From Leptodontidium sp. MPI-SDFR-AT-0119 (Eukaryota > Ascomycota > Leotiomycetes > Helotiales > Leptodontidiaceae), in assembly GCA_020726505.1 (NCBI GenBank), contig JAHLEZ010000033.1, positions 372,001-436,000 on the forward strand: DNA of 64,000 bases, written 5' to 3'. The notes beneath the pieces were generated by a model. That model saw nothing but the letters and a program-made list of their open reading frames with translations. It made no database searches and had not been told where the DNA came from. The position numbers were made by a program, and so were the translations under genes. Of the stretch, positions 9,999 to 20,287 are shown one piece after another; position 1 is the first letter of the stretch, and the number at the start of each line of letters is the position of its first letter.

Positions 9999-11923
9999 TT
10001 AGTCCTTCAAATTAGTGTCAAACCTCTCGATCGGCTTCTTGAACGCGCGCGTCTTAGCCTTGATTTCAAACAAATAATCCAACTCATCGTAGGTCTTCGA
10101 CTTGGTTTCCGGAAGGATAAACCACACCAGGATAAATCCCAGGATACAGAATCCTGCGAAGACAAACCCGATCTTGGCACCAAGATTGGCAGCATCTGCG
10201 TTGAAGAGATATGGTACGGCAATTGTGAAGACACCACCGCCAAATGCGTTGACGAGGAAGCCGATGCCGGATGACTTGGCTCGAAGGCGGCTGGAAGACA
10301 CTTCATTTGCTATGACAGGCCAGACACTACCAAGACCGAGAGCAGTGATGCTGCCAACGAGTAGAATGGAGGCTCCAATGTAACTGCAATATGGTATTAG
10401 TCGATACACCTGGAAAATATTGCGATACCAGATATGGCGGACACGTTACTCACGTCAAAGCCTTGGTATCACCCTGGTAGAACCCAGCCACGCCCATTGT
10501 AACGAAAACGATTCCAACTCCAGCAGTACTGGCTAGAGTAAGGAAGCGCCTACCAAGCCATGACATTGTGAACCACGAGATATAGGTACAAACGATCTGG
10601 AGTCCAATGCCGATTTGTGAGACTTGGAGAGACTTGGCGGGAGACATGCCAGCCATGATGAGGAAGTAATTTGAGTTTCCGAGAAGCGATACACCCAAGA
10701 AATGCTGCATGGTTGTGATCAAGACGATGATCCATGTTCTGCGTGCATTCGTGCCCTTGAAGCACTCGGCATATGTCGCGTTCTCTGCTGAAGCTGCCAT
10801 CGCTCTCTCGTGGTCGATGTTCGACTGGATTATGTTCAAGCCTACTGCAACGTCTGCCTTAACCCCGTGGAGTCTGGTGTATGCTTTCTCTGCTGCTGCG
10901 CGTTTGCCTTTAGTGATCAGATATGTTGGACTTTCTGGGAGGATGAACGCTGTGATGATGGCAAGTCCAGAAAAGCCCCACTGGACGGCGAATGGAACCT
11001 GTGAAGAGTCAGTACTCTGTATCAAATCATGATTTGAAGATACCCGCTTACCTTAAAGGCAGATGTGTTGATGACTGTAACTCTGGTGAACACCAAAGTC
11101 ACAGCAATCATTTGGCCGACTGCCTATATAGAACCGTCAGCTACGTTGTTGATACCAAAGAATGTTGCAAGGCTATAGATAAACTTACAACAACGAAGGC
11201 GAAGAATCCAAGAAGAGCTCCTCGAAGTCTGGGTGGTGCAACCTCCGAGACATATGTTTGGCAAGCCGACATCAACATACCCATCCCAACACCAATGATC
11301 ACCTTGGCGAAAAAGAAAGCCAAACGACGACCGTCAAGTGAGGCAACATCAGCTGAGATGTATGCCAACACAGTTCCTGCGTCTTGTCAGATCACTCGAC
11401 GCGAATTGAATTGCTGGAGTGCTTACCAATTGCGGTAATGATGCCTCCAATCAGGTATGCAACCCTTCTTCCAAACTTGTCCTGGATGAACCCATTGGAG
11501 AACGCACCGATCATGATACCGAATTGAACAAAAGCAGTCCAAAGGCTCTGCCATTTCGCGGGCAGAATCAACTGACCATTGTACAATTCTCCGTAAGAGA
11601 TTCTGAGGAGCTGTCAGTCTCCTAATGCGGAATTAAGTGGCATCTACTCACGAGAAAGCAGGAAGTGCGACACAAGCACCAGTGACCAGAATATCGTAAC
11701 CAAACAAAATCGAGCCCGAGTTCGCAACAACGGCGTAGCTTATGACCCTGGGGTTGTCTTTAATGACTTGCCAGATGGATTTCCCATCGTCAAGATCGAC
11801 TGGAACGACGGCGGTTGCTGCTCGTTTGTCGCTAATATGTTCTTGTTCGGTGACTTGCGCCTTATACGACTGATCGTCTCCATGTGATATATGTATCTGG
11901 GTTGCTGAGTTGGGGTCCGCCAT
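9999..11923 (-). CDS. MFS sugar transporter (fungal hexose/alpha-glucoside permease type)
   Basis: A proton-coupled sugar uptake permease of the plasma membrane. The start ATG at 11923 begins a hydrophilic N-terminus of about 65 residues. The first membrane helix contains SGSILFGYDILVTG. Exon 1 ends at 11652 at a GTGAGT donor; exon 2 (11602-11427) has YNGQLILPAKWQSLW and the loop signature DKFGRRVAYLIGG. Later exons carry GVGMGMLMSACQTYVSEVAP with LRGALLGFF, then PESPTYLITKGKRAAAEKAY, SWLGRRFLTL, and finally VWPVIANEVSSSRLRAKSSG and PETKSKTYDELDYLFEIK before the stop at 9999. About twelve hydrophobic segments are visible over roughly 540 residues, and five introns have normal signals. PESP and PETK motifs place it in the sugar porter family; substrate is inferred only. 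It is divergent from a GH5 glucanase, which suggests oligosaccharide or glucoside uptake. Confidence 0.9.
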
Positions 11924-12539
11924 GTTGTCAGGTGGAAGGGTGGTTTGGGTGATGGGAAAACTCTGTAGGGGAGAAAGGGAGGACAGTTTAAGTAATTGTA
12001 AATATTGATAAGGATAATGTCGACTGACAATTCATACATCCTGTATTCCAAGTGGAAATTATCTGCCTTTTATGATTCCCCGGATCCCAAGTAAGTGAAA
12101 AGGGGAGTTTGCGGGGTGAGCTGTTAACACAAGGCGGCCCCCCTCCAACCATGTTAGTCACTAGCTTTATTGTGTAAACGTGCGGGGCCGGAATTTCGCC
12201 CAAGCTCGCAAATTTCTGAGCTCCCTCACCTTTCCCCGCTGTCTTGTACCCCACTTTCCGGTGCCTCTGTAGCTACTCAGAGAGAGAAAAACCCGCTTGA
12301 AACTCGGGGTTGAGACATTGGTAATGGGACGGGTACTTGTGGAGTTATGTACCGGGATGAAAAGTGCGGACTCCGAGGAGCTTGGAATTGAATATGCTTC
12401 TACGCTATATATAACGAAAGGGCCTGTTCTCAAAGCTTGAGCCTTAACGATATCCCGCATCCAGAACTCGATAAGACGCCCCCTATCTATTCTACCGAAT
12501 TATCTTCATCGCCATCTTCCACTCTTCTGCCCTTCCAAG
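11924..12539. promoter_or_regulatory. Divergent promoter of sugar transporter and GH5 genes
   Basis: The 616 bases lie between two oppositely directed genes. A TATATATAA run at about 12404-12413 is a good TATA box for the GH5 gene, about 130 bases before its ATG. Several G-rich hexamers fitting the loose SYGGRG consensus of the carbon-repressor CreA are present (for example GCGGGG near 12111 and 12181), but such short motifs occur often by chance. Shared carbon-source control is an inference from the layout. Confidence 0.45.
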
Positions 12540-13670
12540 ATGAGTCAAGGAAGTTTTGTTGCGCAACCAGGATACTTGGATTGGAGGAAGTTCAAAGCCA
12601 ATGGAGTCAACTTGGGGAGCTGGTTTTGTCTGGAGTACTATATGGTCCCCGAGTTCTTTGCGACTCATGGCCATGGCGCAAAAGACGAATGGGCGCTGTG
12701 CAAGCACCAAGGCGCAAACCTCGGTCCCATTCTCGAGAACCATTACAAGACTTTCTTCTCAGAAAGTGATATCGACACCTTTGCTGCGGTAGGAGTCAAC
12801 TTACTCCGGATACCGACTACATACGCAGCATGGATTGTTGCACCTGGTTCGCCTCATTATCACGGAAATCAGCTTCAGATCCTGAAACAAGTAGCAACGT
12901 ATGCCATCGAGAAGTACGACATGCATATCGTGCTCGACCTCCATTCTTTGCCTGGCGGGGTGAACTGGCTGGAAATCGGCGAGGCCATTGGACACGGTGA
13001 CTGGTTTTACAGTGAAACAAACCTCGAGTTGTCCTACCAAGCTGTCAAAGCTGTCATACAATTCATCCAGTCGTCTGGTCACATTGGATCGTACACTCTG
13101 GCGCCAGTAAACGAGGCAGTTGACAGCAAAGACCTCCGAACCTTCGGAACTGATCTCGCCCTCTCCCCAAAAGCTGCCGAATGGCTGCTGAGATACTTTT
13201 TGGGAACTATGGAGTTGGTGGAAGCTGTCAACCCGAATATCCCGGTCATGCTGCAAGATTCTTTCAAGGGAGAGGCATTCTGGGCGCAGCAACTTCCTCG
13301 ATCCGCAAACGTCGTCATCGATACACATCACTACTACTTCGCTGGTCGAAGCTTGGACATGGATAGCGTTCCCGCATTCATGGTTGAGGATGCCAAAACT
13401 GCCAGGGGTACTGGCTCATTTCCCGTCTTGATCGGCGAGTGGTCACTGGAAGCTGAGTTCAATAACAATCTTGCGCTACGGGGACCGACCTTCGATGCTG
13501 GGAGATACTTGTTTGATAAGTATGTTCAGGGCAGTTGTTTCTGGGCAGGGAAAGTGCTCAACTCTGAGAAGGTCCATGGAGAAGGGGCGAAGAGGGATTA
13601 CTGGAGCTATTTTCATCTTATCAAAGCCGGGGTTATTCAGCCCAGTGATCCCAGTTTCAAATACGAGTGA
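12540..13670 (+). CDS. Glycoside hydrolase family 5, exo-beta-1,3-glucanase-like, no signal peptide
   Basis: A retaining beta-glucanase of the (beta/alpha)8 GH5 fold in a single uninterrupted exon of 376 residues. The opening FKANGVNLGSWFCLEYYMVP matches the RGVNLGGWL start of fungal GH5 exo-1,3-glucanases. VNLLRIPTTYAAW and VLDLHSLPGGVN follow, and the acid/base Glu192 lies in APVNEAV. DTHHYYF contains the substrate-binding His-Tyr pair, and the nucleophile Glu300 lies in VLIGEWSLE. The protein has all catalytic residues but starts directly with a hydrophilic segment, so it is predicted to be intracellular, unlike secreted yeast Exg enzymes. This suits cleavage of imported oligosaccharides or glucosides, in line with the divergent sugar transporter. 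The ATG at 12540 is the first in frame and follows a TATA box. Confidence 0.9.
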   Translation: MSQGSFVAQPGYLDWRKFKANGVNLGSWFCLEYYMVPEFFATHGHGAKDEWALCKHQGANLGPILENHYKTFFSESDIDTFAAVGVNLLRIPTTYAAWIVAPGSPHYHGNQLQILKQVATYAIEKYDMHIVLDLHSLPGGVNWLEIGEAIGHGDWFYSETNLELSYQAVKAVIQFIQSSGHIGSYTLAPVNEAVDSKDLRTFGTDLALSPKAAEWLLRYFLGTMELVEAVNPNIPVMLQDSFKGEAFWAQQLPRSANVVIDTHHYYFAGRSLDMDSVPAFMVEDAKTARGTGSFPVLIGEWSLEAEFNNNLALRGPTFDAGRYLFDKYVQGSCFWAGKVLNSEKVHGEGAKRDYWSYFHLIKAGVIQPSDPSFKYE

Positions 13671-14198
13671 GGATGGTTTAGCCATTTATGTACTTAAATC
13701 AATTCTTTCACATCAATGCTCACGCTGTTTGTATTAGCGCAACAAGGGAAATTCCGCCTAGACAATAATCATGGTGGTAAATTCGTCGAGAGAGCGAAGA
13801 AATATCGGCCCCCCTGAATGAAGTGGACGACAAATGCCCTAAAGCTAAGAGGGTCAGAAGCGTTATTAAGCGTAGGACAGGTTACAATGGCCTATCGTAA
13901 CCATCACCCATTTGGTCGACTAAGAGCCTAGCCCCAGATGGTTGGTCGGAATACGGGAGCAGCGTGGAGTTGCGGAGACAGATTCACGCACTCTAGACCT
14001 GCGCTTCAAACTTCCGTATTGGGGTTCAGCCAAATCTTTTCACGTTCCCGATTGGGGGGTGCTTACGCCTTCGTACTCCAGCTATAAACGAGAAGCTGTT
14101 AAAACTGGGAACTTCTGCCTTGAATCACCGAGCTCAGGTCCCTCCAAAAGATTTTTCTCGCCTCCAAAGAGTCTCGGTCCGAAAATTGCTCCTTCACA
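13671..14198. promoter_or_regulatory. Intergenic region with promoter of the Sde182-like gene
   Basis: A TATAAA sequence at about 14082, in CAGCTATAAACG, lies about 115 bases before the ATG at 14199 and is the likely TATA box. The rest holds the 3' flank of the GH5 gene. No other gene is seen. Confidence 0.4.
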
Positions 14199-15701
14199 AT
14201 GGTGAACCAGACTCGCTTGAGACATTGCACTAGCAAACCACGAGTTCTTATCGTGTCCGACATTTCTAACGAGCCTGATGATGCCGAGTCACTCGTCAGA
14301 TTTTTACTCTATGGCAATGAGCTTGCCATACAAGGCCTTGTGGCCTGCACATCATGCTGGATGAGGAACAATGTCCACCCCGAAGACATGCACAAGATTA
14401 TCGACGCCTACGCCGATGTTGTCGGCAACCTCAACGCCCATGTCCACCCGGAGAACCAATTCCCCACCGCCAGCTATCTGCATTCTATTGTGAAGTCAGG
14501 CCCCGCAGTGTATGGGAGGCAGGCTTTGCATCCGGATTTTTATCTCAGCGAAGGCTCTCAGCTGCTTGTTGATCGCGTCGACGCCTCAGATGATGCCCTG
14601 TGGGTCCTTTGCTGGGGCGGCACCAACGTTCTCGCCCAAGCACTTAAGCATATCCAAAACGCAAGACCAAAAGAAGAAACGGCAAAATTCTGCTCCAAGC
14701 TCCGCGTTTATGCGATTAGTGACCAGGATGATACCAGCCATTGGATCAGGATCACCTTTCCAGACATCTTTTACATCTGCTCCCTACATGCCTGGAAAGA
14801 GTACCCAATGGCGGCTTGGACTGGTATTTCGGGAGACCTACTTGGCCCCCTTGATGGTGGCGCACCAGACAAGACCAAAATTACTAAAGAGTGGCTGAAG
14901 GAGCACATTCAGGTTGGCCCTTATGGTAGCGTCTACCCTGATTACTCTTTCATCATGGAGGGTGACACACCGACCTTCCTATACCTTATTCAGAACGGCC
15001 TCGGTTCCCGAGAACACCCGCATTGGGGTAGTTGGGGAGGCCGTTACGGGTTGGTCGATTTAGGAGGCTCGACCAGGCATTATGCGGACGTCAACGACGA
15101 GGTGGTCGGGGTGAACTGCAAGAAAGCTTTCTCTAGCCAGGCAACGGTATGGCGCTGGAGGGATGCTTACCAGGATGACTTTGCCGCCCGCATGCAGTGG
15201 ACTTTGAATGCCGACCGCTCGAAGACAAACCACGCCCCTGTTGTTGTTGTCAATGACAGCACGGCTGGGCCAGAGCATCTGTACCTTGAGGTCGAAGCTG
15301 GCTCCGAAATTACTCTCGATGCTAGGAAAACTTATGACCCCGATGGAGACGAGCTATCGTTCCGGTGGTTTCAGTACAAGGAGCCAACCAGAACACAAAG
15401 CGAAGTCCACTGGCAATTTGTTCCAGATATAAAGTTTAGGCTCGCCGGTGGAGTTAAGCCAAGCGGAGCCATGGTTCAGGTTCAGGTCCCGCCAGCAGGG
15501 TTATGTGCTGTGAACATTCTCACTGGAGAAGCTCTCGACAAAGGCCAGACCCTCCACTTGATTCTTGAGGTCAAGGACAGTGGTATCCCAAGCATGAGAA
15601 CGTATAAACGCATCGTTCTGCAAGTTACAAATATGACAGGGACGGGGGCCTCAGGGAGAGTGTATGAGACGGTGACAGAAGCCCTTCACAACAAGACATG
15701 A
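14199..15701 (+). CDS. DUF1593 / Sde182-like nucleoside-hydrolase-fold protein
   Basis: A 500-residue single-exon protein. The N-terminal two thirds belong to the DUF1593 (cellulose-binding Sde182, nucleoside hydrolase-like) domain. It begins RVLIVSDISNEPDDAESLVR, with the acidic cluster Asp21/Asp27/Asp28 that in nucleoside hydrolases binds calcium. It continues with IQGLVACTSCW, WVLCWGGTNVLAQAL and SDQDDTSHWIR. The C-terminal part (from about residue 345: NHAPVVVVND, GSEITLDARKTYDPDGDELS) is a beta-sandwich like the Sde182 C-terminal domain, rich in PDGD-type turns. Bacterial relatives are linked to plant polysaccharide degradation; the reaction is not established. There is no signal peptide, so like its GH5 neighbour it is probably intracellular. 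It follows GH5 on the same strand with its own promoter. Confidence 0.85.
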   Translation: MVNQTRLRHCTSKPRVLIVSDISNEPDDAESLVRFLLYGNELAIQGLVACTSCWMRNNVHPEDMHKIIDAYADVVGNLNAHVHPENQFPTASYLHSIVKSGPAVYGRQALHPDFYLSEGSQLLVDRVDASDDALWVLCWGGTNVLAQALKHIQNARPKEETAKFCSKLRVYAISDQDDTSHWIRITFPDIFYICSLHAWKEYPMAAWTGISGDLLGPLDGGAPDKTKITKEWLKEHIQVGPYGSVYPDYSFIMEGDTPTFLYLIQNGLGSREHPHWGSWGGRYGLVDLGGSTRHYADVNDEVVGVNCKKAFSSQATVWRWRDAYQDDFAARMQWTLNADRSKTNHAPVVVVNDSTAGPEHLYLEVEAGSEITLDARKTYDPDGDELSFRWFQYKEPTRTQSEVHWQFVPDIKFRLAGGVKPSGAMVQVQVPPAGLCAVNILTGEALDKGQTLHLILEVKDSGIPSMRTYKRIVLQVTNMTGTGASGRVYETVTEALHNKT

Positions 15702-16369
15702 TAGAATAGATCATTCAGATGTGGAATGCAATAAATTTCGCTCTGGACGTGTCAGAGTCTCGGACCTCTGCCCTGGTTAGCTGGTTCGAGCTAGTACCGA
15801 TATCACCTTTTGTTTTAAGCTGGCGCAAGCGAGATAAATTTCCATGTAGAATGAATATCATGCGAGCTCACAGTGTCCGTTGTGGCACTGCCCCAAAACC
15901 AAGAATTACTCCCATATACACGGAGTTCAATATAGGACCAACTGGAGTGGAGATGGTCAACTAAGTGATGTTAACTCCAACACCCTACACGATTACTCGC
16001 TCTGGTCCGAGGGTGCTATGTGAGCTATGTGTTATCGTATGGACGACAGGTCGGGGTAGATAAGATAAACACCAGTAGAATCAACCAACTTGTTGTGTGA
16101 TTTACATTGGGGCGACGAACCTCAAACCCATCTTCAGTTCACTAACGTACACATTCTCTAAGTCCTGGATGGTCTAGAGCTGGGCAACATCTGGCTTTGC
16201 GCCCGTGAAGCTTGGGCTGGGAGAGGCGACTTTTTCCCCGTTGCCGTAATCTAGAGCTCAAGAAGGGGGTACAGTATGAAGGTGAAGTTTAAATCGAGTA
16301 AGTCATTGAACTGCTTCTGAAGTTGACACAGTGGACACAAGATGGCGGCCGGAATGTTGGGGTGGGGAC
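15702..16369. other. Intergenic stretch without recognised gene
   Basis: Nothing with a conserved motif is visible on either strand. Short open frames exist but have no supporting features. Confidence 0.4.
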
Positions 16370-16697
16370 TTAGTACGGCAAGGCGTGATAAGGGGCCGCG
16401 GCGCTTCCAACTGCCCATTTGGACAGCTTGGCTAGTGAGTCAGCGCAATCGGAGCCGATTTCCCCAGGCGGGCCTCCACCTCCTGAAGCCCGTGTCGCCA
16501 CATGATTCTTGAAGAGCATCAGGCTGTCAAATATTAACCTCATCGCCTTGCAGGTAGGCCCCCCGAATATCCCCGATGACTGAGCCTTTGTCATCGGCTG
16601 TCCGCTCTGTGACTGCCGAATCCATACACCTAGCATTCTATCCAGCTCGCTCCACGCTTCGTCTGCCGATTTACATAATCCAGTCATTGTCAATGAT

Positions 16698-16705
16698 GGC
16701 TTAAA
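16698..16705. repeat. Left target-site duplication of the MITE
   Basis: GGCTTAAA, identical to 17241-17248 on the other side of the element. Confidence 0.9.
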
Positions 16706-17240
16706 GAGGAGTGATACACAGACGGCCCCCGTCTGTATATCCTCAGGGGTCCCCCCCTGTTTTACTGGCAGAAAAACATTGGTAATACAAGTACTTACAC
16801 ATCTTATTTGTATAGAAGAGACAACTGAAACTGGTGAATAAGTACATGTATAAATAATTAGGTACTAATAAAAATCAAGAAGTCAAATTTAATACTGAGT
16901 GCCCGGGATTACTTGAATATCCTGTCCTCCGTCTTGAGACCACGGCAATGTATGGATTGGCTCTTCAAGCTGGTTTTCGCCCTGGAAATGAGGTATTCCA
17001 CCTGTTCTAGGCATTGCTGTTGTCCTCTCAAAAGGAAACGGACAATTACTCCTGATAGCAATTGAAGGTGAGAGAGGATGCAAGCTGATGAACGCGTTCA
17101 ATCCAGTACAACGATTCCTTACAAATTCTGGTGGTAAAGCAAGTACCGGGCTCACCGCTGCCATTTACGGTCACCGCCTACGCTAGCCAGGGGGGACCCC
17201 TGAGGATATACAGACGGGGGCCGTCTGTGTATCACTCCTC
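16706..17240. mobile_element. 535-bp MITE with 8-bp target duplications (hAT-like)
   Basis: The left end (16706 onward) and the reverse complement of the right end (17240 backward) are the same over about 54 bases, except for one C in a C-run (seven versus six). They start GAGGAGTGATACACAGACGG. The element is flanked by perfect direct repeats GGCTTAAA at 16698-16705 and 17241-17248. An 8-bp target duplication is the mark of hAT-type insertion, although the ends do not begin with the usual CAGGG of many hAT elements. Each terminal repeat also holds a hairpin (ACAGACGG paired with CCGTCTGT) and a second weaker one (CAGGGG with CCCCTG). No coding capacity is visible in the middle, so it must be mobilised in trans. 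Confidence 0.9.
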
Positions 17241-17248
17241 GGCTTAAA
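17241..17248. repeat. Right target-site duplication of the MITE
   Basis: GGCTTAAA, identical to 16698-16705. Confidence 0.9.
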
Positions 17249-17310
17249 GCTTGTCCTATGGTCCCTCTTTACATCGCATGCAGACTCCACCCAGTCGTCG
17301 GTCTCAAAAG

Positions 17311-19910
17311 GTCGAGACAATGCGATCACCTTTGCGCTTAATGAAGTCAAAACAAGAAAAGAAAGTAGTGAAATGATCCTGCACGATTTACCCCTCGCCC
17401 TTGCCCTCGAGGTCATGGTTGTCAAGAACAAACGGCAATCTAAGCCCTAAGTCGCTCAGCCGGACCTCGTGAAACTGTCCCGTGAAACCTCTCTGCGTGG
17501 ATCAGCAAGTCCTTTTTGGTCTTGAGCAGAACACCACAGTCCATGCAATCAATAAACTGCCCATCTTGCAATTTGCTTACGTGCTTCCTCACAAAGTGTC
17601 GACTCAGGGAACCTGGTGTCGCGTACTCGGCGACCCTCTCGCGCATTGTCAGGTGCGGATTTCCAAGACAGACAAAACATACTTTGGGCCTCTTGTCGGT
17701 CTTGATAGAAGATATCGCCTGGTGGAGCGCAACATCCGGCTCAGCAGCTTGGACGGGGGGGCTGAGAACCGCGCTGGGAGGACCACGCCGATCATGGCGA
17801 GACGGTGCCCCCTCTTCGACGCCACAGTACAACATAACCGCGTTGATAGCCGTGATTCTCCGTTGCAGTTCCTGTTCGGGTGACTTCCCAGGCAAGGTGA
17901 GGATCGCGTCTATCAAGCCAAGCTGCTCTGGCGACATGTCTGCCCGGACTAAGGCGTCTCGTGTGTCCTCATCGACCACCATGCCTGACAGCTGCCGTTC
18001 GCTATCCTTCACCGGCTGCTCTGACTTGTACCGTTCCTTGATATCCTTGAGGAGTTCTCTCCGCTTCCGCTGCTTCTCGTTATACAATCGCTTGATGGCC
18101 TTCTGGAGCCTGTCATCTTTCCGGCTCCCGACAGGAGCATTGGACAGGTCGTTGACTCGTTTATGCAGCTTCAAGATATATGGAATGTCGTTCACAGACG
18201 CAGTTTGTTCCGGTGTCAGCTTCCGCGGGCGGCGGGGGTCGATCGAGCGGCTCATAGAGCATGCAAACCGCATCAGGTCCTTTTGAGTGTCCAGCCTTCG
18301 ATACACGCCCTGAAGGTCAACGTTGATGTCATTGAGGTAGTGTTTCAAGAAGGTGCCGATGCTTGCATGCTGCAAAATTTTGTTCTGGAGGGAATCGCTA
18401 ACATCCGCTGTTTGGAAGAACTTGAAGTCAGTATGATGCTTGAGTAATGGAGGGTCGGCACTTACGACATTCATTCAACCCTTTGGCTGAACCATCTCGG
18501 AGATTGTAAGGCTTCAACACCTGGCCAAAGCCGGTGATCTCGCCCCCTACCTTCATCCGGTACCGTACCGACCCAGATGAGAGCTGTAGCTCGCGAGCAA
18601 TACGAACGCCTTGTGCTTCACGAACCGCCTCACAGAAGATGAACTCGTCGTTCATCTCGTCTCGTAGCGGCAGTGGCTGCTCATTAAGTCCCTTGAGGAC
18701 TTTGAGGCTGTATAACCTTTCCGGACAATCAATACTCGGAGACTTGAATGCACCAGCCTTGAATAGCATGCCGAGCAGGAAGACGTGCGGGCTGAGCACA
18801 AGGGTTGGATCGTAGATAAGCTCGGGAATTTTGAATTCGTTCCTGGCAAGGGTCAGCAAAATAAACCAGTGTAGCTAAAGGCCAAGAATGGGAACGTACA
18901 TATCTTTGGAGCCGAGATATCGTTTCGTGAATTCGGGCGTCAGTTCAACAAAAAGACGAGGACGACCTCCTCCGTCGGGATCTCGAATCAAGGTCAACTT
19001 CAGGTGTCGATACCGAAGCTCAACCAGAGCCTCCGGTCGATTGCCTGTGATACCTGCAAGCTGACAGAATAGGACGAGTTGGATTCGGAGCCATCCGATG
19101 TCAAAAGTCATCTCGGTCGTAGCTAGAAGGACTCGCGCGAATTCAGCTAGATCCTCCGCATACATGGTCGCACTCGGCCGCTTTGTGAAATCGAGGTCCT
19201 TTTCTACTGCTACCATCTTGACGACCTAAGGATCTCGTTAGCATAAACCACAACCCTAGAAAGGTGTGCGAAAGCTCACGTCTTGACCATTCACTTGGAT
19301 CATAGGATCAATCTTCCTTCCAGTTTCAATCTTGTATACTATCAGGTAGCACTTCCAAAATGTCTCTAGCGAGCTTGCATATTTGATTCCTGGTCGCCTC
19401 CGGCCACCTTTCCCTCGTCGTTGATCGCACACCCAGCTCAGGAAGCCGTGGATAAATTGGGGAGAGATTTCGTCGTAGCATTTCGCCGGATCCCAGGTCT
19501 GGAAAGTGCAGTATCTGAATGCGAAACACAGGTCAGTTGAATCTCTTCAATGCAGGTGAGGTAGATATTGCTCATACTGTTCATGGTGCTCCTTCACCCG
19601 GTCAAGCTGAGCCTGCGTCTTGGGGCTGTATCGCCTTTGTCGGAGACGCTGCACGTCCAGGTTTGCAGCGTTGGCGCGGTAGTGCTCTGGAGGATGTCGG
19701 ACTTCATCATCGAAACGATCGTCATCGTCGTCACTATCCTCCTCGGCTAGGAGGCTGTCCAGGTCGGTATCGGTTCCAGAGTCTGAGTCTGCTTCGTCAT
19801 CGAACAAGCTGTCCGTGTCAGAATCAGAGGTGCTCTCATCGTCGAGTGTCGGCACATCTTCACTATATCTCGCTCGAGGTATAGACATATGCGTGGGGAG
19901 AAGAGGCTGT
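17311..19910 (-). repeat. 2.6-kb segmental duplication, copy 1
   Basis: This stretch aligns base for base with 24755-27352, with only scattered substitutions and few indels by eye. It covers the whole DUF3435 gene and about 130 bases of its 3' flank. Homology stops abruptly at both edges: the sequence before 17311 and after about 19910 has no match beside the other copy. Confidence 0.85.
17440..19888 (-). CDS. DUF3435 tyrosine-recombinase-like protein with C-terminal zinc fingers, copy 1
   Basis: The DUF3435 family contains the 'captain' recombinases that move Starship elements; whether this protein is one is inferred. Five exons (17440-18407, 18466-18842, 18900-19225, 19280-19514, 19578-19888) join in phase with GT-AG introns to 738 residues without a stop. 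The first 60 residues are very acidic (Asp/Ser/Glu). Next come FLSWVCDQRRGKGGRR and SSLETFWKCYLIVYKIETGR, a core-binding region typical of DUF3435. GNRPEALVELRYRHL carries a likely first catalytic Arg, YNLRDGSAKGL a likely second Arg, and HASIGTFLKHYL the His and putative nucleophilic Tyr. After a basic coiled segment, two C2H2-like fingers follow: CFVCLGNPHL...SRHF..KH and CMDCGVLL...LLIHAERFH. A second copy lies 7.44 kb to the right on the same strand. Zinc-finger ends are uncommon among typical captains, so it could also be a domesticated or Crypton-like recombinase. Confidence 0.85.
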
Positions 19911-20287
19911 GCATCTTCCCACAGAGAAGTGTCTTTGATGCATAAGATTGTTAGTAATTTTCAGAAAGAAATTCTTTCGGGGGTGCTTCTCCTTCTCGCT
20001 AGTCACACAGACCCAGTTGTCGCATAAACCGAGTTCGGATCTACTTAATGCACTGCTTTAAGATTTAGAGTTTTAGAGAAATGTCTCACGCTGATACTCT
20101 AGCCTCATGCATTGCGAGACTTTCATATGTGATTAGTAAAAGAGAGGTGGCCGATCCGTTGGTCGACGTATTTGGCCAAGTTATATGAGGGGAGGATCTT
20201 CCGCGAAATCCGCTAGATGGAAGCACCTACCAGTGCCACCAACTGTAAACACACAGCATAGTGACTAGCGGGCTAGATTCCAGGAAG
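19911..20287. promoter_or_regulatory. Intergenic region between DUF3435 copy 1 and the CFEM receptor
   Basis: Divergent promoters must lie here, as the DUF3435 gene points left and the receptor gene right. I see no clear TATA box and no other gene. Confidence 0.35.

Larger units (their letters stand above)
16370..17431 (-). pseudogene. Open frame interrupted by a MITE; product unknown
   Basis: On the minus strand a frame runs from about 17431 to 17249, where it meets the MITE. The same frame resumes exactly at 16705 and stays open to a stop at 16370 if the MITE and one target duplication are removed. The join falls inside the duplicated GGCTTAAA. The downstream half includes SADEAWSELDRMLGVWIRQS and VATRASGGGGPPGEIGSDC. 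I do not recognise a family, and part of the upstream half overlaps the 3' flank shared by the two DUF3435 copies, so it may be non-coding there. It could be a gene broken by the insertion or just an open frame by chance. Confidence 0.3.

Noticed and set aside
9789..10274. A 161-codon plus-strand frame
   Set aside because: It overlaps the last exon of the sugar transporter in antisense and shows no known motif.
16889..17164. An open frame inside the MITE as a transposase
   Set aside because: About 90 codons without any DDE, BED or hAT dimerisation motif. The element is too short to code for a transposase.
17516..18286. A 256-codon plus-strand frame
   Set aside because: It is the antisense of the DUF3435 zinc-finger exon; the partner copy at 24.9-25.8 kb has the same frame broken up, as expected for a shadow.
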